From positions 1 to 62,884 of IMG/VR virus record IMGVR_UViG_3300017989_000120: 62,884 bases of DNA. One strand, given 5' to 3'. Under the pieces are notes generated by a model. That model saw only the letters and a list, made by a program, of their open reading frames with translations. It had not been told where the DNA came from and ran no database searches. Below are positions 8,859-17,188 of this stretch, one piece after another; position 1 is the stretch's first letter; each line of letters opens with the position of its first letter. The translations under genes were made by a program, and so were the position numbers. This DNA comes from a virus.

Positions 8859-9567
8859 TATACTCATTCCTCTTGGCGGTGCTGGAAGGAGATTTACTGA
8901 AGTAGGGTATAAGCAGGTAAAGCCTTTTATAGATGTAAAAGGTGAAACTATGATTAGGTCAGTTATCAAAAACCTGAACCATAGAGATGCACACTTTATA
9001 TTTGTTGTAAATGAGGAGTATATCTCCCCTAAGGAGTTTAAGTCCCATATAGAAGATGTGGGGATTTCCTATGAAATTTTCTCAACCCCAATCTTGACTC
9101 AAGGACCTGCTTCAACAGTTCTAATTGCCAAAGAAGCTGTAAATAATGAGGTCCCTCTCATTGTTGTAAACTGTGATCAAATTATCCTGGATTTCGATTT
9201 GGATCATTTAATGAACTTTGCAAATTCAACGGGATGTGATGGATTGTTAGGATGTTTTCTTTCTTCCTCTAAGAAGAACAGCTACGTAAAACTTGATCCC
9301 AATGGTGAGGTTTGTGATGTAAAGGAGAAGATTGTTATTTCCAACATAGCTACAAATGGATTGCATTTTTGGAAGCATGGTGAATATTTTGTCTCCAGTG
9401 CAGAACAGATGATAGAATCTAATGACAGATACAACAACGAATTTTATGTTGCCCCCACCTACAATTATCTCATAAAAGATGGAAAAAAAATATTGCCTTT
9501 CTTCTATAATCTTCACTTTCCAATAGGAACCCCGGAGGACCTGGAAAGATTTTTAACGATAGTGTAA
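8836..9567 (+). CDS. Sugar-phosphate nucleotidyltransferase
   Basis: A 243-residue enzyme expected to join an NTP to a sugar- or polyol-phosphate to give a nucleotide-activated precursor. The N-terminal signature is clear: PLGGAGRRFTEVGYKQVKPF (G-x-G-x-R-F and a downstream Lys-Pro). A metal-binding Asp lies in VVNCDQIILD, and G-x-P-E-D-L lies near the end. The length fits the short RmlA/GlmU-N-like class. I place the start at the ATG at 8836, because upstream in-frame codons lie inside the RuvC-like gene. It heads a tightly packed five-gene unit whose third gene is a RuBisCO-like protein. The actual substrate cannot be read from the sequence. Confidence 0.85.
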   Translation: MTQSKKINILIPLGGAGRRFTEVGYKQVKPFIDVKGETMIRSVIKNLNHRDAHFIFVVNEEYISPKEFKSHIEDVGISYEIFSTPILTQGPASTVLIAKEAVNNEVPLIVVNCDQIILDFDLDHLMNFANSTGCDGLLGCFLSSSKKNSYVKLDPNGEVCDVKEKIVISNIATNGLHFWKHGEYFVSSAEQMIESNDRYNNEFYVAPTYNYLIKDGKKILPFFYNLHFPIGTPEDLERFLTIV

Positions 9568-9891
9568 ATGGAGGTTTTTAGAATAGAAGAAATGAAAGAT
9601 GGATGGTACGCTGGTAATTTTTCCCCGTCAGCATACCAAACAGAACAATTTGAGATTTGCTACAAAAAGCATTTTAAGGGTGAAAAATGGCCAAAGCATT
9701 ATCACAAAGAGGCAGACGAAATTAATTATCTTAGATCGGGTAAAATGATAATACAAGGCAGGGAGCTGAGTGCTGGAGATATATTCATCTTGAGAAAAAA
9801 CGAAATTGCTGATCCTGTTTTTTTGGATGACTGCGAGGTCTTTATTGTAAAATCACCTTCTGTACCGGGTGATAAATTTGTGATTGAATGA
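9568..9891 (+). CDS. Single-domain cupin
   Basis: A 107-residue cupin. Motif 1 is HYHKEADEINYLRSG (two His and a Glu in the usual metal-binding spacing), followed by the turn GRELSAGDIFIL. Motif 2 is weak, without its usual His. Small cupins of this sort act as sugar epimerases or isomerases or as sensors of sugar ligands. The start abuts the stop of the nucleotidyltransferase, and the end overlaps the RuBisCO-like gene by 4 nt (ATGA), so the three are translationally coupled. A role in shaping the sugar substrate is inferred. Confidence 0.8.
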   Translation: MEVFRIEEMKDGWYAGNFSPSAYQTEQFEICYKKHFKGEKWPKHYHKEADEINYLRSGKMIIQGRELSAGDIFILRKNEIADPVFLDDCEVFIVKSPSVPGDKFVIE

Positions 9892-11123
9892 TTAGCATTT
9901 TTAAGGATAGGAGTGAATTCGATATTGCTGACTATTTTGTGGTTAGGTATTATTTGGAAGCTAAAACTTCTTTGAGAGATGCCTCTTGGAATTTGGCTAT
10001 CGGTCAAAGTATAGGTAACCCGACGAATCGCAGTGAATGGGAAACTGATGAAATGTTTGAAAATCACAGTTGTTTCATTCTTGCTTCTGAACAAGATCTT
10101 AGCCAAAAAAAAGATGGTGAAGTTGAAATTGCTTTCCCCTTGGCAAACCTTAATTTGGAGGAGGATGGGATATCACAGATCCTTTGCCATATAGCCGGTG
10201 GACAAGTCGATATAGAAGAGGTGAAGCAGTGTCATGTTTTGGATATTGTACTGCCTCAAGAAGTTGAAGACTCTTTTTCTTTGAAACCTGCTTACGGGAT
10301 TAATGGATGGAGAAGATTCAACGGAGTTGATGACAAGCCTTTTCTAGGTGGAATAGTTAAGCCTAAAGTAGGCATGTCCCCTGAGGTATTGCTAGAAGCT
10401 GTTAAAGAGATGGTTTATGGTGGGGTCAACTTTATTAAAGAGGATGAGCTCCTAGCAAACCCTTCTCACTGTCCGCTAGAACAAAGAGTGCCTTTAATTT
10501 CATCTTGGTTAAAAGAAAATGCTCCTGATGTGATCTATTGTTTCTGTATAAATGGTGATAGCCCATATGCTTTGGAAAGAGCTAAATTTGTAGCAGATAA
10601 TGGCGGAAATGGTATTCACATTAATGTTTGGAGTGGATTAGGCGTATATCGTGCTATCAGAAAGCAAAATCCTAATCTTTGGATACACTTCCAAAAAAGT
10701 GGTGATAAATTTTTTACGGATAGAAGATCTCCAAACCATATTTATTGGCCTGTTTTATGCAAGATTGCTGGATGGTCTGGGGTTGATTCTATTCATGCTG
10801 GAATGATTGGTGGTTATATGAACCAGGACGAGGAAGAGATTCGGGATACCCTAAGGGTTCTTTGGAACTATAACATTGTACCTGCTCTTAGTTGCGGAAT
10901 GCATCCGGGTCTAGTCCAGTACATTAACGAAACAATTAGCAGTTTTGATTGGATGGCTAATGTTGGTGGAGCAATGCACGGACATCCACAAGGCACAAGG
11001 GCAGGTGCACTGGCAATGAGACAGTCCATAGACCAAGACTATGATCATCCAGAATATACAATAGCAATAAAAAAGTGGGGAAACAAATGTTTTTCTGAAG
11101 ATTTGGATTACAGAATTTTCTAG
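9888..11123 (+). CDS. RuBisCO-like protein (form IV type)
   Basis: A 411-residue member of the RuBisCO large-subunit superfamily. Landmarks (my residue numbers; spinach equivalents in brackets) are VKPKVGM at 157-163 (K175, K177), K184-x-D-E in NFIKEDEL (K201, D203, E204), H303 in SIHAG (H327), S335 in SCGMHPG (S379) and GGAMHGHPQG at 360-369 (G403/G404 phosphate site). The segment at 267-272 is HFQKSG where true RuBisCO has H-F-H-R-A-G, so His294 and Arg295 are replaced by Gln and Lys. Metal and phosphate chemistry is therefore probably kept but carboxylation is unlikely. Form IV relatives include enolases, isomerases and decarboxylases. The neighbours imply a sugar- or polyol-phosphate substrate. 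I know of no characterised phage enzyme of this type in such a cassette. Confidence 0.9.
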   Translation: MISIFKDRSEFDIADYFVVRYYLEAKTSLRDASWNLAIGQSIGNPTNRSEWETDEMFENHSCFILASEQDLSQKKDGEVEIAFPLANLNLEEDGISQILCHIAGGQVDIEEVKQCHVLDIVLPQEVEDSFSLKPAYGINGWRRFNGVDDKPFLGGIVKPKVGMSPEVLLEAVKEMVYGGVNFIKEDELLANPSHCPLEQRVPLISSWLKENAPDVIYCFCINGDSPYALERAKFVADNGGNGIHINVWSGLGVYRAIRKQNPNLWIHFQKSGDKFFTDRRSPNHIYWPVLCKIAGWSGVDSIHAGMIGGYMNQDEEEIRDTLRVLWNYNIVPALSCGMHPGLVQYINETISSFDWMANVGGAMHGHPQGTRAGALAMRQSIDQDYDHPEYTIAIKKWGNKCFSEDLDYRIF

Positions 11124-11124
11124 C

Positions 11125-11559
11125 ATGAGGCTTATATCGCATAGAGGAAATCTAAACGGACCGAACCCATCAAGGGAAAATAGACTGGATTACATACAAG
11201 AAGCATTGGATATGGGCTATGATGTTGAGATTGACGTCTGGATATCTGATACCTCCATATACTTGGGTCACGATTTACCGGAAACTAAAGTTCCCCTTGA
11301 ATGGCTGCTGGAAAGGTCAGAAAAACTTTGGATCCACTGCAAAAACATAGCAGCTATGGTTTATCTTAAGGAGTATGGTGAACTCAACGTTTTTTGGCAC
11401 GAAGCGGATAAGATTACTTTAACCTCCAGATCATTTATCTGGGCTTTTCCTGGTATGCAGCCAATAAACAAAAGCATTGCTGTTTTGCCCGAAATGTATG
11501 ACGAACCAGTAGACAATTGCTGTGGGGTTTGCTCAGATTACATCTCAAACTATCGATGA
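11125..11559 (+). CDS. GDPD-like half-barrel protein
   Basis: A 144-residue protein with the N-terminal catalytic set of glycerophosphodiester phosphodiesterases: H6-R7-G, E18-N, E35-x-D37-V and G-H49-D50. These residues bind the divalent metal and phosphodiester in that family. Full enzymes are about 240-300 residues, so this is roughly half a TIM barrel. The reading frame is intact, so this appears to be a short family rather than a decayed gene. It begins 1 nt after the RuBisCO-like stop and overlaps the next gene by 4 nt. It could hydrolyse or transfer a polyol-phosphate group. Confidence 0.75.
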   Translation: MRLISHRGNLNGPNPSRENRLDYIQEALDMGYDVEIDVWISDTSIYLGHDLPETKVPLEWLLERSEKLWIHCKNIAAMVYLKEYGELNVFWHEADKITLTSRSFIWAFPGMQPINKSIAVLPEMYDEPVDNCCGVCSDYISNYR

Positions 11560-12338
11560 AAGTAGCATTACTCCTTCCTGGTCAAATAAGAGATGCAGAT
11601 AACACTTTTCCGAACATCAAGAAAAGTATATTGGATAAATTTGACGTTGATGTTTTTATTTCCACCTGGAACCCCTCGAAAGAAATTAAAAACTCACTGC
11701 ACGCGGATACCAAAGATCTTGAAGATCGTATAAACATAGATGCTCTTATGCGTCTTTATTCTCCTGTCCAGATTAGGACTGACAATTTCGATAGTGATGG
11801 TATACAAAAAATCATAGATAGATCTTGGTCCTATGAATCCTTTGGCCCACAGACTGGAGAAATAAGTCCAGTTTCTGTTTTTCTCATGTGGTACAAGATA
11901 AAACAATCTTTCATGTTAATGAAAGACTATGAGGAGATCTTAGGAGAAAGATATGATTATGTCATAAAAGGAAGGATGGACATCCAGATATTGAATGCTC
12001 TAGAACTGGACAAGAATCCCCAAAAGATCTGTGTCCCTCCTGGTTTTGATTGGAAAGGTGGTGTCAATGATATTTTGGCTTGGGGAGGTAGGGATGCAAT
12101 GGAGCATTATTGCAAAATGTTTGATTACTTGGATGAATATATTTTGTCTGGGATCTACTTTCACCCAGAAACTTTATTAAGGCACCATATAGAAAGTTCT
12201 GAATTTATTTTATCTAGGCCTTTTGTTAAGGTGATGCTCCGGGATAAGAATGTTTGGGAGACCGAGGTGTCAGATAATGAAATAGATGAAAAAAGTTTTG
12301 GATATATAGAGTCTAGGGGAAACATTTGGGACACTTAG
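11556..12338 (+). CDS. Glycosyltransferase-like polysaccharide protein
   Basis: A 260-residue protein of the type found in capsule and surface-glycan clusters. It starts MKVALLLPGQIRDAD, has DVDVFISTWNPS near residue 30 and YDYVIKGRMDIQI near residue 132. The R-x-D element matches the substrate-binding acidic motif in GT-A-like relatives. The start is placed at 11556, where ATG overlaps the preceding TGA; an upstream in-frame ATG lies within the GDPD-like gene. As the last gene of the cassette it is the probable acceptor-transfer step. Specificity is unknown. Confidence 0.65.
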   Translation: MKVALLLPGQIRDADNTFPNIKKSILDKFDVDVFISTWNPSKEIKNSLHADTKDLEDRINIDALMRLYSPVQIRTDNFDSDGIQKIIDRSWSYESFGPQTGEISPVSVFLMWYKIKQSFMLMKDYEEILGERYDYVIKGRMDIQILNALELDKNPQKICVPPGFDWKGGVNDILAWGGRDAMEHYCKMFDYLDEYILSGIYFHPETLLRHHIESSEFILSRPFVKVMLRDKNVWETEVSDNEIDEKSFGYIESRGNIWDT

Positions 12339-12375
12339 AGATTAAATAAAGGATTTAAAAATAATTAAAGGAATC

Positions 12376-13326
12376 ATGAGTAATTTAGACATTTTCAATT
12401 TGGATGCGGAAGCATTCGTAACGAAAACAAAGAAGGAGAATTCAGAGGGAACAGAATTTTACAAACCATATCCGGAAAACGGAAAGGATGGAGTTTATAA
12501 ATCGCTGATCCGTTTTCTCCCCAACCACGTCGATCCGACGAAATCAAAAATCCACAAGTACTACGTTTATCTAAACGATCCAACAACGGGAGATGGATTC
12601 CCAGTTGACTGTCCGTCAACAGTAGGAAAAAAATCTGTACTTAAGGATATGTTCTGGAAGTTGAAAAATTCACATTCAGCTGCAGATCAAGAGCTATCAA
12701 GAAGTTTTTCTAGAAAGGAAGACTATTACTCTCTCATCCAAATTGTACAGGATAAGCACAATCCTGAACTTGAGGGTAAAATTATGATCTTCAAATTTGG
12801 ACGCAAGCTAAATGATATGCTCGAAGCACAGCTTAAGCCTGAGTATGGAGATTCGTGCAACCCTTACGACCTTTTCGAAGGTAAACTTTTCTCAGTTCAC
12901 ACAAGAAAAGTTGGTGAGTGGAACAACTACGATCTTTGTTCATTTGTTGGAGATAGAACTCCTATCGAAATCAATGGCAAAAAGATGGAGAAAAATCAGG
13001 ATGACATGAATGCAATCATGGAGTACCTTAAAACAGGTCCTGACAACCTCACCCAGTTTGAATATAAAGATTGGGACGATAACACTACTCAAAGGGTTAT
13101 GAATGTGATTAAAAACACAGTTCCAGATGGAAGGCTAGTTAATGAGGTTTTAGGAGGTGCAAACCAGACTTCGACCCCATCGTCATCTAGCTCAACGAAT
13201 GACTTTTACAACGAGGCTTCATCAACTAAAGTAGGCTCTGAACCTGCAAAGGAAGATAAAGGCATTAGTCAGCCATCAGCACCTGAAACATCTTCGTCTC
13301 TAGACGACCTATACGCAGATCTCTAA
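12376..13326 (+). CDS. 32: Single-stranded DNA-binding protein (gp32-like)
   Basis: A 316-residue homologue of T4 gp32 (301 residues), which coats ssDNA and recruits replication and recombination proteins. The basic, aromatic N-terminal core (KSLIRFLPNHVDPTKSKIHK) leads into a region with the His/Cys spacing of the gp32 zinc site (KIHKYYVYLN, then FPVDCPS). Further conserved-looking segments are GRKLNDMLEAQLKPEYG and KDMFWKLKNSHS. A Ser/Thr-rich linker follows, then a strongly acidic tail ending SSLDDLYADL, the usual partner-binding tail. It is followed by a strong terminator and lies upstream of the primase. Confidence 0.85.
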   Translation: MSNLDIFNLDAEAFVTKTKKENSEGTEFYKPYPENGKDGVYKSLIRFLPNHVDPTKSKIHKYYVYLNDPTTGDGFPVDCPSTVGKKSVLKDMFWKLKNSHSAADQELSRSFSRKEDYYSLIQIVQDKHNPELEGKIMIFKFGRKLNDMLEAQLKPEYGDSCNPYDLFEGKLFSVHTRKVGEWNNYDLCSFVGDRTPIEINGKKMEKNQDDMNAIMEYLKTGPDNLTQFEYKDWDDNTTQRVMNVIKNTVPDGRLVNEVLGGANQTSTPSSSSSTNDFYNEASSTKVGSEPAKEDKGISQPSAPETSSSLDDLYADL

Positions 13327-13339
13327 ATCTACCTTGAAT

Positions 13340-13379
13340 GGGGGCTAAGCAATAATCATTGCTGCCCCCTTTCTTTTTT
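13340..13379 (+). terminator. Rho-independent terminator after gp32
   Basis: GGGGGC pairs with GCCCCC, extended internally by AGCAAT/ATTGCT around AATC, and is followed by a T-rich run. It probably isolates the abundant gp32 transcript from the primase gene. Confidence 0.9.
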
Positions 13380-13400
13380 AACTGTAAATAAAGGATTGAT

Positions 13401-14462
13401 ATGGATTTGGGTAGAATTAGGGAGCTTTTAGAAGATATCTTAAGGAAAGAATTTGCTGGTAATATTGGAAAGCAAAAAATCTATGAAGCCGGTAATAGGC
13501 TGAACATTTCTTGTCCCTATTGTGGGGATAGTTCTAATCCTAGAAAGAAGAGGGGGAATTTTTACATTGATACCCTTACTTACAAGTGCTATAATGGAGG
13601 ATGTGGGATCTATAAGGACGCATATTCTATGTTCCGTGATTTTCATGTTGCGTCAAAGCTTGAGGGTGATGAAAAGAGGGATATAATCGATCTCATTAAA
13701 AAGGGGAAAGAGAAGAGACAGACGATATACGGAGATGTCGACATTTCCCTTTTCTTCGATACGGATTTTAAGTCTGTTGTTATTCCGAGGGATAAGTTCG
13801 TACATGATATGAACCTCCAGGAAGTAAAGGGATCAAAGATGGAAAGATATCTAATGAGGAGAAACCAACAGGCTGATGATAAGTTTGCTTGGGATCCCAA
13901 AAGTGGCAAACTTTATCTTTTCAATTTATCCAAGGATAACGAGATTCTAGGTTTGCAGTTTAGAAATATGGATTCAACGTATGGATCTAAATATTACACG
14001 TACAAGCTCAGTGGTATTTGGGAAAAACTCCTCAAGACCAATGACCAGAATTTGATAGAAGAGGCAAAAAAGATAGATCCTGTATCCTTTGTTTTTAATG
14101 TAGGCAGGATTTCTTTTGATCGGACCATAACTATCTTCGAGGGACCAATGGATTCCTGGCTCTGGAAAAATTCGGTTGCACTTTGCTCTATAGAAAACAA
14201 ATTCCCATTTGATGTTGAGAATGTGCAATATTGGTATGACTGGGACAACGCAGGAAGACAGAAGCATTCTGAGCTTTTATCTGCGGGTAAAAAGGTGTTT
14301 AATTGGAAGAAGTTTTTAATGGATCACGAACTTCCGATAAATAGGAAATGGGACTTAAACGACCTTGTGAATTTTCTTCGAGCGAAGAGAATAAAAATAA
14401 GGAGATTGGATAACTACTTTACCGAGGAGATACTTGATTTATCCGATTTCATATATGCATGA
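13401..14462 (+). CDS. 61: DNA primase (gp61-like)
   Basis: A 353-residue primase, close in size to T4 gp61 (342). The N-terminal zinc-binding module has CPYCGDSSNP at about residues 36-45 and YKCYNGGCG at about 61-69. The middle and C-terminal parts contain a Toprim-like fold: TIFEGPMDSWLW with the catalytic Glu near residue 248, and YWYDWDNAGRQK near 280 with the paired Asp. It makes RNA primers on the lagging strand with the gp41 helicase, which is not in this window. Its last 8 nt overlap the next gene. Confidence 0.85.
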   Translation: MDLGRIRELLEDILRKEFAGNIGKQKIYEAGNRLNISCPYCGDSSNPRKKRGNFYIDTLTYKCYNGGCGIYKDAYSMFRDFHVASKLEGDEKRDIIDLIKKGKEKRQTIYGDVDISLFFDTDFKSVVIPRDKFVHDMNLQEVKGSKMERYLMRRNQQADDKFAWDPKSGKLYLFNLSKDNEILGLQFRNMDSTYGSKYYTYKLSGIWEKLLKTNDQNLIEEAKKIDPVSFVFNVGRISFDRTITIFEGPMDSWLWKNSVALCSIENKFPFDVENVQYWYDWDNAGRQKHSELLSAGKKVFNWKKFLMDHELPINRKWDLNDLVNFLRAKRIKIRRLDNYFTEEILDLSDFIYA

Positions 14463-14682
14463 GATGCCAACTATAGATCAAACACAGGAGTGGGAGGAAA
14501 GCTTAAATTCTGAAGAGGGTGAGGTAAAATTTCCCATATCTTTTCTTGACAGGTTTAACGAGGAAGAGATTAGAATAGAAGCATCCAATATTGATATAGG
14601 TCCACCGAGGCTTAAGAAGTCCTCGGTAAAGGAAATAAAGTTAGGGAAAAAGACTAAAAACAAGGGCAACGAATTATTCTAA
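14455..14682 (+). CDS. Small acidic protein of unknown function
   Basis: A 75-residue protein, very acidic in its first half (EWEESLNSEEGEVKF) and basic at its C-terminus (KEIKLGKKTKNKG). The ATG at 14455 overlaps the primase stop by 8 nt; an ATG at 14464 would also serve. No family is recognised. Its position between primase and the UvsY-like gene suggests a replication or recombination accessory, but that is context only. Confidence 0.55.
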   Translation: MHEMPTIDQTQEWEESLNSEEGEVKFPISFLDRFNEEEIRIEASNIDIGPPRLKKSSVKEIKLGKKTKNKGNELF

Positions 14683-14683
14683 T

Positions 14684-15130
14684 ATGTCAGAGCAACAAAA
14701 AACCGATTACAGTAAGCTTTTCGAAAGGGAAAGAGCTGAATGGAAAGAAAAAATCCAAGTGATATCTTTGAGCCTAAAAAACATTAGAACAGTTGCTGAA
14801 GCACAAGTGGATTTGTTTTCCAATAGACAAATACTATTGGAATACAGCTATAAACTTGCTCAGATTGTTAGTAAGCTTGCTACTAAGGAAAGAAAGCTGA
14901 GAGCTTCCAAACTAAGAGATTATACGGTTAACAGTGATGTGAGATATGGATCTAATGAGACTAAATTACTTATTGAGGGAGATGTTGCCGATGTTGTGGA
15001 AAAAATACAACTAGTGGAAGGACACCGCAAATTTATTGACCAAACAATCCAGACTGTTGATCACATGCTCTATGGTATTAAGTCAAGGATTGCTCTTGAA
15101 GAATATCTTAGAGCTAGCACGATAAAATAA
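14684..15130 (+). CDS. uvsY: UvsY-like recombination mediator
   Basis: A 148-residue, mostly helical, basic protein just upstream of uvsW. In T4 these two genes are also neighbours, and UvsY is 137 residues. The pattern fits: an N-terminal charged helix, a central K-E-R-K-L-R-A-x-K-L-R-D-Y segment, then long helices with MLYGIKSRIALEE, recalling the A-I-K-S-R-G-F-A-I segment of T4 UvsY. UvsY loads the UvsX recombinase on gp32-covered ssDNA. Similarity is weak enough that synteny carries part of the call. Confidence 0.6.
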   Translation: MSEQQKTDYSKLFERERAEWKEKIQVISLSLKNIRTVAEAQVDLFSNRQILLEYSYKLAQIVSKLATKERKLRASKLRDYTVNSDVRYGSNETKLLIEGDVADVVEKIQLVEGHRKFIDQTIQTVDHMLYGIKSRIALEEYLRASTIK

Positions 15131-15139
15131 GATAGGTAG

Positions 15140-16663
15140 ATGATCAAATTTAACGTATCTGAGGATCAACAATGGCTAATACTCGCTCAATCAAATGATG
15201 AGATAGAAAAAAGGCAAATTGAGATCTCTTTAACCAAGAAAATACACAATTGGTATTTTCACCCGCTAGTTAAGAAGAAGATCTGGGACGGTAATATTTG
15301 CTTTATAGAAAAAAGAGGGCCATTTTGGAAAGTCCCAGTTGGGCTCTGGAGGGAGGTTCTGGAGATAGGTAAAGAGTTTGGTATAGACATCGACATTGAG
15401 GGCCTTGATAAGATAATACTCAGCGACTTAACTCTGGAAGAGTTCCAAGAATGGGTAGACGGGTTCTTTGCAGATAAGGATATTACTCCCCGTGATTATC
15501 AGGTTGAAGCTGCATGGAAAATCGTAAAGTATAGGTATTCTGTATCTGAGATTGCTACCTCCTCTGGTAAGACACTTATATCCTTTATGATATTTGCTTT
15601 TCTTAAGCAGAGGGGACTGATTAGAAAGTTCTTAATGATTGTACCAAACACTAACCTAGTCTTCCAAGGAAACGATGACTTTATAGATTATGGCATTGGC
15701 GAACTTGGTGTGAGAATCCAGCAAATTGGAGGTGGTAGTAAGCTTAGAGAAGGGTGTGATCTTATAATAGGTACTTTCCAATCTTTGGTTAAAAAAGACG
15801 AAGATTTCTTCGAGGAGATTGATGCAGTTTTCGTTGATGAAGCACACCACACAAACTCCATGTCAATTAAGAAGATTGTTGCTAAGTGCATGCACAGTAA
15901 GTGGAGGTTTGGTCTAACTGGGACACTTACTAAAAGGGGATCAGCTGACCATTTAACCATACAGCAATTTTTGGGACCTGTTGTCGTTGAGATCTCACCG
16001 GATTTCCTTTTCAAAAATAAACATGCAACCCCGGTCCATATCAAAGTGGTAAGAATGAATTGGCTGGATGACGAGATTAAGGGAAAACTAGCAGACCTCA
16101 AAGCTAATTCACAAAATCTCGAGGGAAATGAGCTTTATAACCTTGAAAGAAAACTTGTAATCGAAAGCGAGAAAAGACTTAATTACGTAGTTGAATTCAT
16201 ATCTAAAACATCTAAGAATTCATTGGTCCTGTTCCAATCGGTAAAGGACGAGTATGGTAAGCAGATATGGAATAGACTCAGGGAGGTAACCAACGATAAA
16301 GAGGTCTTTTACGTCGATGGGGATACAGACGAATCGCTCAGGGAAGAGTATAAATCTAGGATGGCAAATGGGGAGAATAAAATCCTAGTTGCAACATATG
16401 GTACTTTTTCTACGGGTATCTCTATTAACAATCTTCACAACATTTTCTTAGTAGAGTCTTATAAGAGCGAGGTTCTCATTAAGCAGAGCCTCGGTAGGGG
16501 AATGAGAAAAATGGACGGAAAGGAAAAAGTTAACGTGATTGACTTTGTGGACGATTTTTCCTCCCCAAAATACAAGAACTACCTGATTAAGCACAGCGAA
16601 GCAAGGATTGAGATCTATAAAAACGAAAAGTTCAAGTATAAGATCTTTAATGTTAATCTCTAA
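15140..16663 (+). CDS. uvsW: UvsW-type SF2 DNA/RNA helicase
   Basis: A 507-residue SF2 helicase, the length of T4 UvsW (502). An N-terminal substrate-recognition domain (about 1-110) is followed by motif Q/Ia context TPRDYQVEAAW, Walker A ATSSGKT near residue 142, Walker B VFVDEAHHT near 232, motif III GLTGTLT near 260, and motifs V/VI TYGTFSTGIS and QSLGRGMRK near residues 420-455. UvsW unwinds R-loops and branched DNA and helps switch origin use late in infection. It lies 9 nt after the UvsY-like gene and shares its transcript. Confidence 0.9.
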   Translation: MIKFNVSEDQQWLILAQSNDEIEKRQIEISLTKKIHNWYFHPLVKKKIWDGNICFIEKRGPFWKVPVGLWREVLEIGKEFGIDIDIEGLDKIILSDLTLEEFQEWVDGFFADKDITPRDYQVEAAWKIVKYRYSVSEIATSSGKTLISFMIFAFLKQRGLIRKFLMIVPNTNLVFQGNDDFIDYGIGELGVRIQQIGGGSKLREGCDLIIGTFQSLVKKDEDFFEEIDAVFVDEAHHTNSMSIKKIVAKCMHSKWRFGLTGTLTKRGSADHLTIQQFLGPVVVEISPDFLFKNKHATPVHIKVVRMNWLDDEIKGKLADLKANSQNLEGNELYNLERKLVIESEKRLNYVVEFISKTSKNSLVLFQSVKDEYGKQIWNRLREVTNDKEVFYVDGDTDESLREEYKSRMANGENKILVATYGTFSTGISINNLHNIFLVESYKSEVLIKQSLGRGMRKMDGKEKVNVIDFVDDFSSPKYKNYLIKHSEARIEIYKNEKFKYKIFNVNL

Positions 16664-16675
16664 CCATTTGTCCGA

Positions 16676-16682
16676 TATATAG
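16676..16682 (+). promoter_or_regulatory. Late-promoter-like element TATATAG
   Basis: CGATATATAGG with its first T 24 nt upstream of the ATG at 16700. The fixed spacing seen across the window supports 16700 rather than the ATG at 16688 as the start of the next gene. Confidence 0.5.
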
Positions 16683-16699
16683 GATAAATGAGGAAGAAA

Positions 16700-17188
16700 A
16701 TGGATAACATAAAAGATTTTCAAAGTTTTCTCAACGAGAATATTGAAAGAAGAGAACCATATTCTGCTACTGAGTGGATCAAGCAGAAAAGGAGAAGTAT
16801 AGAGGCAGAAACAGGCGCTGAGAAAATCTACCAAATGACTTATGATGAAGGGGGTGCTTTGCAGAGACTTGTAAAAGGTGCTGTTGAAGGACTTAGAAGC
16901 CTAGGACAAGGAATTGCTGATCTATTCGATTCAGGTAAGGCAGCAAGCATGGATATTGAGGGTCTTAGTAAAAATAAAGATCAGGTTTTATCTAGATGGG
17001 GAGATTCAATTAGAGCTTCTGGAAAAAACAAAAGGGGAGAATATGAAACCTTTTATAGGGATGCTATCCGTAAGGGCAAGTCAACTTTTGGTAAAGACTT
17101 TGATATCAACAACCCCCAGGGAAGAGACCAGCAACTTTACAGGGATTATGTCTTTTCTGCCACAGACTATTTTGATTTAGGAAGATGA
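16700..17188 (+). CDS. Tagged protein, probable packaged protein
   Basis: A 162-residue protein opening with MDNIKDFQSFLNENIER, one of the clearest copies of the F-x-x-F-[LI]-N-E tag. Cleavage after LNE would leave a basic, mainly helical body (EWIKQKRRSIEAETGAEKIY, then DLFDSGKAASMDIEG). No known domain is recognised. An in-frame ATG at 16688 adds MRKK, but the spacing from the promoter-like element favours 16700. It overlaps the next tagged gene by 4 nt (ATGA). Confidence 0.7.
   Translation: MDNIKDFQSFLNENIERREPYSATEWIKQKRRSIEAETGAEKIYQMTYDEGGALQRLVKGAVEGLRSLGQGIADLFDSGKAASMDIEGLSKNKDQVLSRWGDSIRASGKNKRGEYETFYRDAIRKGKSTFGKDFDINNPQGRDQQLYRDYVFSATDYFDLGR

Noticed and set aside
9888-11123. A true carbon-fixing RuBisCO large subunit
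   Set aside because: The His294 and Arg295 equivalents are replaced by Gln and Lys, there is no phosphoribulokinase, and the gene neighbours are for sugar activation.
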